64,000 nt of DNA from UBA7328 sp965247965. GTDB taxonomy: Bacteria > Bacteroidota > Bacteroidia > Chitinophagales > Saprospiraceae. The DNA lies in the NCBI GenBank assembly GCA_965247965.1, contig OZ252053.1, positions 5,456,001 through 5,520,000 of the forward strand, written 5' to 3'. The position numbers were made by a program, and so were the translations under genes. This document shows, piece by piece, positions 23,222-31,397 of this stretch. Under the pieces are notes generated by a model. That model saw only the letters and a program-made list of their open reading frames with translations, ran no database searches and was not told where the DNA came from. Numbering within the stretch: the stretch's first letter is position 1; the number at the start of each line of letters is the position of its first letter.

Positions 23222-25147
23222 ATGCCACAGATGAATTACACAGAGAAGAACATAAAATCACTGGATTGGAAAGAACATATTCGGCTTCGGCCAGGTATGT
23301 ACATTGGTAAGCTTGGTGATGGATCTTCTAAAGACGATGGAATATATATTTTGCTCAAAGAAGTATTCGATAATTGCATTGACGAATATGTAATGGGTTT
23401 TGGTAAACATATTGATCTGAGTATCGAGAAGGGTACGGTCAGGGTTAGAGACTATGGTCGTGGCATTCCGCTGGGGAAGGTCATAGACTGTGTCTCAAAA
23501 ATTAATACAGGAGGAAAGTACGATTCCAGAGCCTTTAAAAAATCAGTAGGTCTGAATGGAGTGGGGACAAAAGCCGTAAATGCTTTGTCTACCTATTTCA
23601 AAGTACAATCTTTTAGAGACAATAAGACCAAGTGTGCACAATTTGAAAGGGGGAATCTGATTGAGAACAAAAAGATCGGCAAAGCGCAGGAAGAAGATGG
23701 AACCCTTGTTGAATTCAGGCCCGATGAAACGGTATTCAAAAAGTACAAATACCGGGATGATTTTGTAGAATCTCAACTCTGGAATTACGCCTACCTTAAT
23801 TCCGGCCTGAGGATAAATTTTAATGGTACTTCACTGTATTCGAAGAATGGACTCCTTGATCTATTGACGAGTAAAACAAATGTTGAATTGTTGAGATATC
23901 CCATCATCCATCTCAAAGGAAATGATATCGAGGTGACTCTCTCCCATTCCAATCAGCATGGAGAAGAGTATTATTCTTTTGTGAACGGGCAACACACTAT
24001 TCAAGGAGGTACGCACCTTGCTGCATTCAGGGAAGCTATCGTAAAAACCGTAAGAGAACATTATAATAAGAATTTTGACGCCAGGGACATTCAGTCGGCA
24101 ATCATAGCCGCCCTTGCTATTAAAGTAGAGGAACCGGTTTTCGAATCTCAGACGAAAACAAAACTCGGTTCGTTCAATGTCGAGCCCGATGGTGCCACTA
24201 TAAGATCATTTATTATCGATTTTCTCAAAGAGCATTTAGATAATTTCCTCCACAAAAATGATCAGGTAAAACAAGCCCTGCTCAAAAGATTACAACAGTC
24301 CGAAAGAGAAAGAAAGGAAATTGCCGGCATCAAAAAACTAGCGAACCAACGCGCAAAAAAAGCCAATCTCCACAATAAAAAGCTGCGCGATTGCACCATT
24401 CACTTTAACGACAAGAAAGGTGATCAGGAGTTAAAATTAGCCACCACAATATTTATCACGGAGGGAGATTCGGCAAGTGGTTCGATTACCAAAGCGCGTG
24501 ATGTGCAAACGCAAGCAGTATTTAGCTTGAGGGGAAAACCATTGAACTGTTTCAATATGACCAAAAAAGTTGTTTATGAAAACGAAGAGTTTAATTTGCT
24601 TCAGCACGCCCTAAATGTTGAAGATGGCATTGACGGCTTGCGATTTAATCGAGTGGTCATCGCTACCGATGCCGATGTAGATGGTATGCATATTCGGCTC
24701 TTGTTGCTTACTTTCTTTTTGCAATTTTTTCCTGATCTGGTGAGGAGTGGGCATCTGTACATCCTAGAAACACCACTGTTCAGGGTGCGCGATAAGAAGA
24801 CCACATTCTACTGTTATAGCGAGGGGGAAAAGCAACGTGCCATCAAAAAACTGCGTGGCAAAGCGGAAATCACACGCTTCAAAGGTCTTGGAGAAATATC
24901 GCCCGATGAGTTCGAAGGTTTTATTAATGAAGATGAAATTCGCCTCGAACCTGTTTATCTCAAAGAAAATACGGATATCAATTCCGTGCTGAGCTATTAT
25001 ATGGGCAAGAATACTCCACAGCGCCAGGAATTTATTATTGATAACCTGAAGGTGGAACTGGATGAGGTCGCAGAGGTTCAAGAGAACGGACAAGTGGCTG
25101 ATTCTGAGGAAGTTGCAGAGGAGCTTCGTGTTTTGGAGGAAGTTTAA
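23222..25147 (+). CDS. parE: DNA topoisomerase IV subunit B
   Basis: ATPase subunit of a type IIA topoisomerase that decatenates chromosomes. 641 residues. The GHKL ATPase has HIRLRPGMYIG (about 18-28), LLKEVFDNCIDE (41-52), VRDYGRGIPLGK and KSVGLNGVGTKAVNALS. The transducer contains QHTIQGGTHL, and the TOPRIM domain has FITEGDSASG, LRGKPLN and ATDADVDGMHIR. A short C-terminal tail is rich in Glu and Val. The length and the KSVGLNGVG form point to ParE rather than GyrB. The parC partner, often directly downstream in this phylum, is not here; the next gene is a decarboxylase. Confidence 0.88.
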   Translation: MPQMNYTEKNIKSLDWKEHIRLRPGMYIGKLGDGSSKDDGIYILLKEVFDNCIDEYVMGFGKHIDLSIEKGTVRVRDYGRGIPLGKVIDCVSKINTGGKYDSRAFKKSVGLNGVGTKAVNALSTYFKVQSFRDNKTKCAQFERGNLIENKKIGKAQEEDGTLVEFRPDETVFKKYKYRDDFVESQLWNYAYLNSGLRINFNGTSLYSKNGLLDLLTSKTNVELLRYPIIHLKGNDIEVTLSHSNQHGEEYYSFVNGQHTIQGGTHLAAFREAIVKTVREHYNKNFDARDIQSAIIAALAIKVEEPVFESQTKTKLGSFNVEPDGATIRSFIIDFLKEHLDNFLHKNDQVKQALLKRLQQSERERKEIAGIKKLANQRAKKANLHNKKLRDCTIHFNDKKGDQELKLATTIFITEGDSASGSITKARDVQTQAVFSLRGKPLNCFNMTKKVVYENEEFNLLQHALNVEDGIDGLRFNRVVIATDADVDGMHIRLLLLTFFLQFFPDLVRSGHLYILETPLFRVRDKKTTFYCYSEGEKQRAIKKLRGKAEITRFKGLGEISPDEFEGFINEDEIRLEPVYLKENTDINSVLSYYMGKNTPQRQEFIIDNLKVELDEVAEVQENGQVADSEEVAEELRVLEEV

Positions 25148-25158
25148 TCCTAAAAAAG

Positions 25159-25191
25159 AGATATGTCAAATTTTGAAAATTTGGCATATCT
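25159..25191 (+). terminator. Strong hairpin after parE
   Basis: AGATATGTCAAATTTT (25159-25174) pairs over 16 positions, with one G-U pair, with GAAAATTTGGCATATCT (25175-25191). An A-run lies before it and a short TTTT about 10 bases after. Probable end of the parE transcript. Confidence 0.6.
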
Positions 25192-25239
25192 AGACCTAGC
25201 CTTTTCATATTTTCGACGCTTCAGAAACCAGGCACTTCA

Positions 25240-26679
25240 ATGAATAACAAACTCCTCGAAAAAGCTTTCGATCCCGAATCCTTCCGATCAAAGGGACACC
25301 AGCTAGTAGATCAACTCGCTGACCTTTTGGGCGATTCCTTAAATGGTAAAGGAAAAGTCACTTTGGCCCAATCACCAGACCCTCTCTACGAACAGTGGAA
25401 CAACCAAACCAATCAAAGAATATCAACCAAAGACTACTTCCAAAAAGTCATCGATCAATCCATTAACCTGCATCATCCACATTACATCGGCCACCAAGTA
25501 TCCGTTCCGCTTCCTCTTGGCGCTTTAGCGACTACGCTCACTTCTTTGCTTAACAACGGCATGGGAATCTATGAAATGGGCGAATGCGCCACGGCAATTG
25601 AAAAAGTAGTAGTGGATGTCTTTTGTAAACAAGTTGGCTACGCAAATGGGAACGGTATACTGACATCAGGAGGCTCTTTGGCAACACTGACTGCGTTGCT
25701 GTCCGCGAGAGCACGATACCAAGACATACAAATCTGGGAAAAGGGTACACACGAACACTACTGCGTACTAGTGTCTGATATGGCTCATTACTGCGTAGAA
25801 AGAGCGGTGCGTATTATGGGATGGGGGGCGGAGGGCATCATAAAAGTTCCCGTCAACGACCAATATGCAATGGATACTTCGCGGCTTTCTGAATTGTATG
25901 AGGCCTCGATCGAACAGGGAAAAAAAGTAATCGCAATCGTCGGAAGCGCGCCTTGTACGGCAACTGGTTCCTATGACAATTTTAAGCAGATTGCACAATT
26001 CTGTGAGGCTTATAACATATGGTTCCATATTGACGGGGCACACGGAGGCCCTGCCGTTTTTTCAGAGAAGTACAACTACTTAATGAAAGGCGTCGAACGC
26101 GCAGACAGCATCGTCATCGATGCCCACAAGATGATGATGATACCGGCATTGGCCACAGTTCTTTTGTTCAAGAACGCCTCTGATTCGTACAACACATTCA
26201 GCCAGAAAGCATATTATCTCTGGGAAGCCCAGGAAAAAGAAGAATGGTATAACCTCGCCCGTCGCACATTCGAATGTACGAAATACATGATGGGCGTAAA
26301 GATCTTCGCAGTTATCAATGAATACGGTCTTGAAATATTTGATGAGTATGTTACAAGGCAATATGATCTGGCCCGGCAATTTGCAGATTTAATTGAGAAG
26401 GAGAAGCACTTTGAGCTGGCTATCCGACCTGAAGCGAATATTGTTTGCTTTCGCTTTCGACCTGAAGGGTTGACCTTGAAAAAGCTATCAGAATTGAACA
26501 GAAGTATAAGGAAAGGTATGCATGAAGATGGAAAGTTTTACCTCGTTCAGACGGAATTGAAGGGCGGTTTGTATTTGAGAGTTACCTTGATGAATGCATT
26601 TACTACTATTGACCATTTGGCAGAAATGCTGGAGGAGATAAGAAAAACCGGCCTTGTAAATTCGAAGAAGTTGGTATAA
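25240..26679 (+). CDS. PLP-dependent group II decarboxylase (aromatic amino acid / diaminobutyrate type)
   Basis: 479 residues, removes the carboxyl group of an amino acid. HPHYIGHQVSVPLPLGAL (about 79-96) and GNGILTSGGSLATLTALL (about 136-153) form the substrate and phosphate sites. WFHIDGAHGGPAVFS (about 261-275) holds the PLP-binding Asp, and ADSIVIDAHKMMMIPALAT (about 287-305) the PLP lysine. These match the pyridoxal_deC family; similar proteins are annotated as tyrosine, DOPA, 2,4-diaminobutyrate or glutamate decarboxylases, and the substrate cannot be decided by eye. Single gene. No transporter or biosynthetic partner adjoins it. Confidence 0.85.
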   Translation: MNNKLLEKAFDPESFRSKGHQLVDQLADLLGDSLNGKGKVTLAQSPDPLYEQWNNQTNQRISTKDYFQKVIDQSINLHHPHYIGHQVSVPLPLGALATTLTSLLNNGMGIYEMGECATAIEKVVVDVFCKQVGYANGNGILTSGGSLATLTALLSARARYQDIQIWEKGTHEHYCVLVSDMAHYCVERAVRIMGWGAEGIIKVPVNDQYAMDTSRLSELYEASIEQGKKVIAIVGSAPCTATGSYDNFKQIAQFCEAYNIWFHIDGAHGGPAVFSEKYNYLMKGVERADSIVIDAHKMMMIPALATVLLFKNASDSYNTFSQKAYYLWEAQEKEEWYNLARRTFECTKYMMGVKIFAVINEYGLEIFDEYVTRQYDLARQFADLIEKEKHFELAIRPEANIVCFRFRPEGLTLKKLSELNRSIRKGMHEDGKFYLVQTELKGGLYLRVTLMNAFTTIDHLAEMLEEIRKTGLVNSKKLV

Positions 26680-26689
26680 ATTTGAAAAT

Positions 26690-26942
26690 ATGGATGATAT
26701 CGCTGTAGTAGAACATTTGCCGTCTTATACTATCCAAAAGCAGGATCAAACACGATGAAGTCATAAAAATTCACGAATACGCAAAATTTGGAGCATGGAC
26801 TTACATCCTCGTTTATCCCCAAAGCAAATCAATAGCCATTTATTCGCTTGAAGAGAATTTATATGTCAAATGCCCCTTGGGTCAACCCATAAAAATCGAG
26901 AAATGCGAGATCAAGCCGAATTGGTCAAGCATATTTGACTAG
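26690..26942 (+). pseudogene. Uma2-family nuclease remnant, frameshifted
   Basis: The first frame reads MDDIAVVEHLPSYTIQKQDQT and stops. A one-base shift continues HDEVIKIHEYAKFGAWTYIL and VYPQSKSIAIYSLEENLYVK, then IKIEKCEIKPNWSSIFD and TAG. The 'K...eYakfGawtYilVyP...iaiYsle' pattern is the Uma2 C-terminal half. The N-terminal half is missing. Nonfunctional. Confidence 0.6.
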
Positions 26943-26958
26943 ACTATGTTTGTTGAGG

Positions 26959-27126
26959 CTAGTGCACCAAGCACTAAATCCTGACCCCCATAAACTTGTC
27001 CTTTTCCTTCTGCTCGGCGTTGGAAAAATCCTCATTATGCTTAGGCATAACTCCGGTTTTCCCGCCTTGATCAGAAGAAAAATAACTTTGTCTATGGGGT
27101 TCATTACTTAATGCTTGGTACACTAG
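26959..27126. repeat. Short inverted-repeat element downstream of the TPM gene
   Basis: CTAGTGCACCAAGCA at 26959-26973 recurs inverted with one mismatch at 27112-27126. The pair encloses 138 bases, which are almost wholly one small open frame on the reverse strand. Could be a small MITE; no target duplication recognised. Confidence 0.4.
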
Positions 27127-27132
27127 CGCCAT
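26974..27132 (-). CDS. Small ORF, hypothetical
   Basis: 52 codons from ATG at 27132, starting MALVYQALSNEPHRQSYF and ending EKDKFMGVRI. The frame is the same as that of the upstream TPM gene and is separated from it by two stops. Composition (polar, charged, NAEQKEKDK) is protein-like, and a hydrophobic stretch (GIWLLMALVYQAL) lies just before and over the start. But the frame coincides with an inverted-repeat pair, so it may be chance. No homologue recognised. Confidence 0.25.
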   Translation of the reverse strand: MALVYQALSNEPHRQSYFSSDQGGKTGVMPKHNEDFSNAEQKEKDKFMGVRI

Positions 27133-27171
27133 CAACAACCAGATTCCTGATGGACTTCCCGCCTAAGGTAA

Positions 27172-27957
27172 CTACCAGCTCCCACTAGCGCCTCCTCCTC
27201 CAAAGCTGCCCCCGCCAAAACCACCGAATCCTCCTCCTCCAAAACTCCCGCCTCCCGATCCTGAGGAAATAATCCAACCACCTCGATTGCCTCTACGTCC
27301 ATATTGATCATAACGTCCACCCCGCCAATAGCCGCCGTCATCACCACGGTCACTCTGATTTATTAACACAATTATTACGATGACTATGATGATTACCAGG
27401 ATTACAATAAGTCCTACGGGAAATTCGGATTCACCACCACTATTCGCCTGATATTCTCCTGTGCCCAATTGCATAATAATATCCGTGGCCCGATCGAGCC
27501 CTGCATAGTAATTACCATTTTTGAAATTGGGCGCAATTGCATTGTCGATGATCCTTTTTGACATGGCATCGGTGAGAAATCCTTCGGCACCATAGCCTGT
27601 ATGGATTCTTAAATTCCGATCTTCAATAGCTACCAGAATGAGGATGCCATTGTCTTCTGCTGCTTGCCCAATGCCCCATGTTTCGGAGAGTCGCTGGGCG
27701 TAGGTAAAAATGTTTTCGCCTTCTGTGCTTCGTTCTATGACGATCGCTATTTGCGTCGATGTGGAATCATTGTAAGCTACCAATTTGCTCTCGAGTGCCT
27801 GAAATTCTTGGTTAGACAGTAGATTAATATAGTCGCTTACAAGTCGCGGTGGATTAAATTCTTGAGGCAGTTCTTTGACTTGTCCAAAAATGTTTGCAGC
27901 AAGAAAGAAAAACCAAAAGGAAATGAATAAAGTAATCCGAATTTCCCTATTTCCCAT
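27172..27957 (-). CDS. TPM-domain membrane protein with glycine-rich tail
   Basis: The start chosen is ATG at 27957 (MGNREIRITLFISFWFFFLAANIFGQ, a signal peptide), which overlaps the preceding gene's stop by 11 bases. The TPM (TLP18.3/Psb32/MOLO-1) domain follows at about 30-165: VSDYINLLSNQEFQALESKL, ERSTEGENIFTYAQRLSETWGIGQAAEDNGILILVA, RIHTGYGAEGFLTDAMSKRIID. A membrane helix (VGLIVILVIIIVIVIIVLI) comes next, then a Gly/Ser/Phe-rich tail (GGGSFGGGGFGGFGG). TPM proteins may have phosphatase activity; the role in bacteria is open. Third gene of a lemA-TPM-TPM unit. Confidence 0.85.
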   Translation of the reverse strand: MGNREIRITLFISFWFFFLAANIFGQVKELPQEFNPPRLVSDYINLLSNQEFQALESKLVAYNDSTSTQIAIVIERSTEGENIFTYAQRLSETWGIGQAAEDNGILILVAIEDRNLRIHTGYGAEGFLTDAMSKRIIDNAIAPNFKNGNYYAGLDRATDIIMQLGTGEYQANSGGESEFPVGLIVILVIIIVIVIIVLINQSDRGDDGGYWRGGRYDQYGRRGNRGGWIISSGSGGGSFGGGGFGGFGGGSFGGGGASGSW

Positions 27958-28378
27958 AAGAAATCTCATCAGGGAGTTCGTTAATGTCATCTTTTTGATA
28001 CGGGAAATGGGTCTTTAGTTTTTCTCCTATTCGTTGCACTCCATCGCAAATACCTTCTACAAAATCACCCAATCTAAATCGTTCCTGGACATGCTCGCTA
28101 ACATCTGCCCAAAAACCATCGGAAACTTTGGCATCTATACCTAAATCGCCAAGTATGCTAAATTCTTTTCTTTCAGGTACGACGAAGAATAAAACACCAT
28201 TGCGAAGTTTTGTTTGGTGCATGCCGAGTCTGTTGAAAACTGTTATTGCATCCTCAAAAGTTCTCTGTTTGCACGCTACTTCCAGATGCACCCTGATCTC
28301 GCCGCTCGTATTCCTCTCGGCCTGTCTTATGGCTTCAATGATCTGGTCTCCTTCTTCTTTTGTAAAAAAGTATATCAT
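27947..28378 (-). CDS. TPM-domain protein, soluble
   Basis: 143 residues and no signal peptide. The TPM fold is seen in FTKEEGDQIIEAIRQAERNTSGEIRVHLE (about 5-33), TFEDAITVFNRLGMHQTKLRNGVLFFVVPERKEFSILGDLGIDAKV (about 40-85) and FVEGICDGVQRIGEKLKTHFP. It lies between lemA and the membrane-bound TPM gene, overlapping the latter, so the three are one operon. Its cytosolic position contrasts with that of the exported paralogue. Confidence 0.85.
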   Translation of the reverse strand: MIYFFTKEEGDQIIEAIRQAERNTSGEIRVHLEVACKQRTFEDAITVFNRLGMHQTKLRNGVLFFVVPERKEFSILGDLGIDAKVSDGFWADVSEHVQERFRLGDFVEGICDGVQRIGEKLKTHFPYQKDDINELPDEISYGK

Positions 28379-28489
28379 TTTTTGTTACTATCGCAAAGAG
28401 GTCAAAGACCTTTTGCTCGGAGTCACGTACAATGTTATTCCAGCGCGAATCCGCCAGCTGGCGGATCTTGCCAAAATCATTTTCCAAAA

Positions 28490-29077
28490 CTAAAAGTTGA
28501 CCTGAGGAGCAACTTCAGCACCAGCATCCGATTCGAAAGTGGCTTTTCTTTGGAATCCAAAAATGCCTGCAAAAATGCTTGTAGGAAATCTCCTCATCTT
28601 CGTATTGAAACTCGTTACTGCCGCATTGAATCGATCGCGTTCCACTTTGATGCGATTCTCGGTGCCTTCGAGTTGAGTTTGTAATTCCGAGAAGTTAGCG
28701 GTTGCTTTTAATTCCGGATACCTCTCTACTGTGACAAGCAGCCTGCTCAATGCAGAAGAAAGGCCTGATTGCGCCTCAGAAAATGCTTCCAATTGAGCGG
28801 GAGTAATGTTTGTTGGGTCAACCTGTACAGAAGTCGCCTTAGCCCTGGCATTTACTACAGCTTCTAAAGTTTCTTTTTCAAATTCCGCGGCTCCTTTCAC
28901 AGTATTGACCAAATTGGGAATCAAATCGGCTCGCCGCTGATAAGCGCTTTGTACATTGGCCCACGCTTGATTTACCTGTTCCTCCTCAGATACCAAGCCG
29001 TTATAGGCTCCTGTGCCCTGTGAAAAAAGAAATAATGCAATAAGTCCGAGGATGATATAGGGTAGGTATTTTCTCAT
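28490..29077 (-). CDS. lemA: LemA family protein
   Basis: 195 residues: one N-terminal membrane helix (YLPYIILGLIALFLFSQGTGAYNGL), then long helices with the LemA signature EEQVNQAWANVQSAYQRRADLIPNLVNTVKGAAEFEKETLEAVVNARAKA (about 31-80), and the late FNTKMRRFPTSIFAGIFGFQRKATFESDAGAEVAPQVNF. The FxxrP...ifagifgf ending is typical. LemA proteins are membrane-anchored helical bundles of unknown molecular function. First gene of the lemA-TPM-TPM unit, which recurs across this phylum. A short GATCCGCCAGCTGGCGGAT-type palindrome lies downstream (about 28448-28468). Confidence 0.92.
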   Translation of the reverse strand: MRKYLPYIILGLIALFLFSQGTGAYNGLVSEEEQVNQAWANVQSAYQRRADLIPNLVNTVKGAAEFEKETLEAVVNARAKATSVQVDPTNITPAQLEAFSEAQSGLSSALSRLLVTVERYPELKATANFSELQTQLEGTENRIKVERDRFNAAVTSFNTKMRRFPTSIFAGIFGFQRKATFESDAGAEVAPQVNF

Positions 29078-29200
29078 CTCAAGTTTTGTTTTGTTCTTAA
29101 TTAAAATGCAAAGGAAGGAAGAATTAGTTTCAGGTTGGGATTTTTTTCTACAAAAAACTGATTTCGAAGAACTTAAACCCGTACAAAAACTGGACTGAAA

Positions 29201-29232
29201 TTTGATTTAAGCAAAATAACATGCTATGTTTG
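29201..29232 (+). promoter_or_regulatory. Bacteroidota-type promoter of the aromatic operon
   Basis: TTTG at 29201-29204, 20 bases, TATGTTTG at 29225-29232: full consensus match and the same spacing as at rplY. It starts transcription about 10 bases before the leader peptide ATG. Confidence 0.8.
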
Positions 29233-29247
29233 ACGCAAATTTTAGAA

Positions 29248-29304
29248 ATGAATATTTTTCGATACTATTTTTACTTCTTCTTTTTTGGCAAAGCCATGAA
29301 GTAG
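29248..29304 (+). CDS. Phe/Tyr-rich leader peptide of the aromatic operon
   Basis: An 18-residue frame, MNIFRYYFYFFFFGKAMK, then TAG. Nine of the ten residues 4-13 are Phe or Tyr (six Phe, three Tyr). It begins directly after a consensus promoter and ends where an antiterminator segment begins (GTAGGAC, 29301-29307). Such a peptide acts as the sensor of charged tRNA-Phe and tRNA-Tyr: slow translation of residues 4-13 leaves the antiterminator free. Compare pheL of Escherichia coli. The arrangement is seen directly in the sequence; function is inferred from it. Confidence 0.85.
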   Translation: MNIFRYYFYFFFFGKAMK

Positions 29305-29370
29305 GACGTAATAGTATCTGAAATCGAAAAATATACAGGAGTCCTACTTTTAGGACTCCTTTTTTTATTT
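29301..29370 (+). promoter_or_regulatory. Transcription attenuator: antiterminator and intrinsic terminator
   Basis: Terminator: AGGAGTCCTA (29337-29346), loop CTTT, TAGGACTCCT (29351-29360), then TTTTTTATTT. Antiterminator: GTAGGAC (29301-29307), exactly complementary to GTCCTAC (29341-29347) in the terminator's left arm and overlapping the leader stop codon. A ribosome that reaches the stop masks GTAGGAC and lets the terminator form. A ribosome stalled on the Phe/Tyr codons, ending 14 bases earlier, leaves it free to pair and open the terminator. Confidence 0.85.
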
Positions 29371-29383
29371 CATTAATTGAGTT

Positions 29384-30253
29384 TTGAATACTAAAATCAA
29401 AATAGTTGTACAGGGTTTTCGTGGATGCTACCACGAAGAGGCAGCGCGTATATTCTTTGGAAAAAACCGCATGGAAGCGGTACATGCAGAAGGTTTTGAA
29501 AAGTTAGCTCATCTGGTGCGGAAAGATAACGACATCCATTACGGTATCATGGCTATTGAAAATTCGATTGCTGGAAGTATTCTGCAAAATTACCGTATTC
29601 TACGCGAGAACAACTTTTGGATCACAGGAGAAGTTTTCATGCGTATCAAACATAACCTCCTCGCTCTTCCCGGCCAAAAGATCGAAGACATAAAAGAAGT
29701 GTCCAGCCACCCAATGGCCATTAATCAATGTCTCGCTTTTCTAAAATCCTATCCTGATATCAAACTCATTGAAACCATCGATACTGCTCTAAGCGCACAG
29801 CAAATCAGGGATGAAAATGCAATTGGCAGAGCCGCCATCGCAAGCGAAACCGCCGCCGAACTCTATGACCTTGAGATCATTAAAGAAGGAATTGAAACTT
29901 CGGATGTGAATTACACCCGCTTCTTTATCGTTTCAAGGGAATCAGAATATTCATCGATCGGTAATGCTGATAAAGCCTCAATTTATCTCCGCGTACCCGA
30001 TAAAAGCGGCTCGTTGCTCAAAGTATTGGAAGCTATCGCCGCCCAAAATATCAACATCAGCAAACTGCAATCCTACCCTGTGCTCAATGAGATCAGCCAA
30101 TATTACTTCCACCTGGATTTGGAATTTGAGCATTTTACACAGTACGAAGCTGTAATTGAAGAACTGAAGGGATTGACAACAGCACTGGACGAATTAGGAA
30201 TTTATAAAAGAGCTGCCATATATGATAGTACAACCGTCAGACAGAGTAGCTAA
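29384..30253 (+). CDS. pheA: Prephenate dehydratase
   Basis: Converts prephenate to phenylpyruvate, the committed step to phenylalanine. 289 residues. Periplasmic-binding-like catalytic part: VVQGFRGCYHEEAARIFFG (about 8-26), YGIMAIENSIAGSILQNYRIL (about 52-72, with the ENS substrate motif), HPMAINQCLAFL, and TRFFIVSRE (about 180-188) with the catalytic Thr-Arg-Phe. A C-terminal ACT domain (about 200-275) holds SIYLRVPDKSGSLLKVLEAIAAQNINISKLQSYP, whose G-S-L and E-S-R-P-like positions bind Phe for feedback inhibition. The start is TTG at 29384, 24 bases after the attenuator terminator. First structural gene of the operon. Confidence 0.93.
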   Translation: MNTKIKIVVQGFRGCYHEEAARIFFGKNRMEAVHAEGFEKLAHLVRKDNDIHYGIMAIENSIAGSILQNYRILRENNFWITGEVFMRIKHNLLALPGQKIEDIKEVSSHPMAINQCLAFLKSYPDIKLIETIDTALSAQQIRDENAIGRAAIASETAAELYDLEIIKEGIETSDVNYTRFFIVSRESEYSSIGNADKASIYLRVPDKSGSLLKVLEAIAAQNINISKLQSYPVLNEISQYYFHLDLEFEHFTQYEAVIEELKGLTTALDELGIYKRAAIYDSTTVRQSS

Positions 30254-31397
30254 GGTCGAAACATACTACTTCACCACGAAGTTGGCTGAAATAGCCTGTC
30301 TCAATAAGGAGGGCAAGAACATTATCAATCTCGGCATAGGCAGCCCGGATTTATCAGCTCCCGATACGGTAATAGACACTCTGAAAGAAACCGTTCATGA
30401 ACCAAATGCAAACCAATATCAATCTTATCGGGGGATTCCCGAGTTAAGAGAAGCTTTTGCCGCATTTTATAGTCGAATTTTCAATGCACGAGTCAACCCG
30501 GAGACAGAGGTACTTCCGCTTATCGGTTCGAAAGAAGGCATTATGCATATCTCAATGGCATTCCTCAATGAAGGCGATAAAGTGCTTATTCCTGATCCCG
30601 GTTATCCGACATATGCTTCTGCGACTAAATTGGCAGGAGGTATTCCGATGGCTTATGATCTGGTAGAGAAAAATGAATGGCTTCCGGACCTGGAAAATTT
30701 GTCTAAACAAAATTTAAAAAGAGTCAAGATCATATGGATCAACTATCCACATATGCCTACTGGCCAATGCGCCGACAGAGCTTTTTACAAAACCTTAATC
30801 GATTTCGCTTTAGAGTATGGCATTCTCATTTGCCAGGACAATCCGTACAGCTTCATTTTAAATGATAACCCTCTGAGTATCATGGAGTTGCAAGGATCGA
30901 AAGAGTGTTGCCTGGAATTGACAAGTCTAAGTAAATCCTTCAATATGGCAGGTTGGAGAGTAGGGGCCGTGATTGGCGCCGAAGATTATATCGACCATAT
31001 TTTGAGATTCAAAAGCAATATGGATTCGGGCATGTACAAACCGATACAGATTGCTGCTTGCGAGGCCTTGAATCTCGGACAGGAATGGTTTGATGATCTG
31101 AATGCTATTTATACGGAGCGAAGGAAAAAAATCTGGAAAATATTGAATCTGTTGGATTGTGAATATTCAAGAGATTCGGCAGGAATGTTTGTTTGGGCGA
31201 AACCAAAAGAGAGAAAAGATATTGAAACCTGGATTGATCAGATATTGTACGAAGCGGAGGTGTTCATTGCACCTGGATTCATTTTTGGAAATAACGGCAG
31301 GGAATACATTCGCATTTCGCTTTGTCGCGATGAAGTACTTTTAGATAAGGCAATTGATAGAATAGAATCATTTGTTAATCAAAAAGTACTTGTGTGA
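30222..31397 (+). CDS. Class I/II aminotransferase, likely aromatic
   Basis: 391 residues, fold-type I PLP enzyme. IINLGIGSPDLSAPD (about 35-49) is the N-terminal substrate loop, PLIGSKEGIMHISMAFLNEGDKVLIPDPGYPTY (about 103-135) the PLP pocket, and SLSKSFNMAGWRVG (about 233-246) contains the PLP lysine. YIRISLC near the C-terminus has the carboxylate-binding Arg. Overlaps the end of pheA by 32 bases and tyrA by 4, so it is translationally coupled to both. In this operon it most likely transaminates phenylpyruvate and 4-hydroxyphenylpyruvate, completing Phe and Tyr synthesis. The sequence also resembles LL-diaminopimelate aminotransferases, so the role rests on context. Confidence 0.88.
   Translation: MIVQPSDRVAKVETYYFTTKLAEIACLNKEGKNIINLGIGSPDLSAPDTVIDTLKETVHEPNANQYQSYRGIPELREAFAAFYSRIFNARVNPETEVLPLIGSKEGIMHISMAFLNEGDKVLIPDPGYPTYASATKLAGGIPMAYDLVEKNEWLPDLENLSKQNLKRVKIIWINYPHMPTGQCADRAFYKTLIDFALEYGILICQDNPYSFILNDNPLSIMELQGSKECCLELTSLSKSFNMAGWRVGAVIGAEDYIDHILRFKSNMDSGMYKPIQIAACEALNLGQEWFDDLNAIYTERRKKIWKILNLLDCEYSRDSAGMFVWAKPKERKDIETWIDQILYEAEVFIAPGFIFGNNGREYIRISLCRDEVLLDKAIDRIESFVNQKVLV

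Noticed and set aside
28214..28684. 156-codon forward frame opposite the TPM/lemA genes
   Set aside because: Antisense to two well-supported genes and across their gap; no homology pattern.
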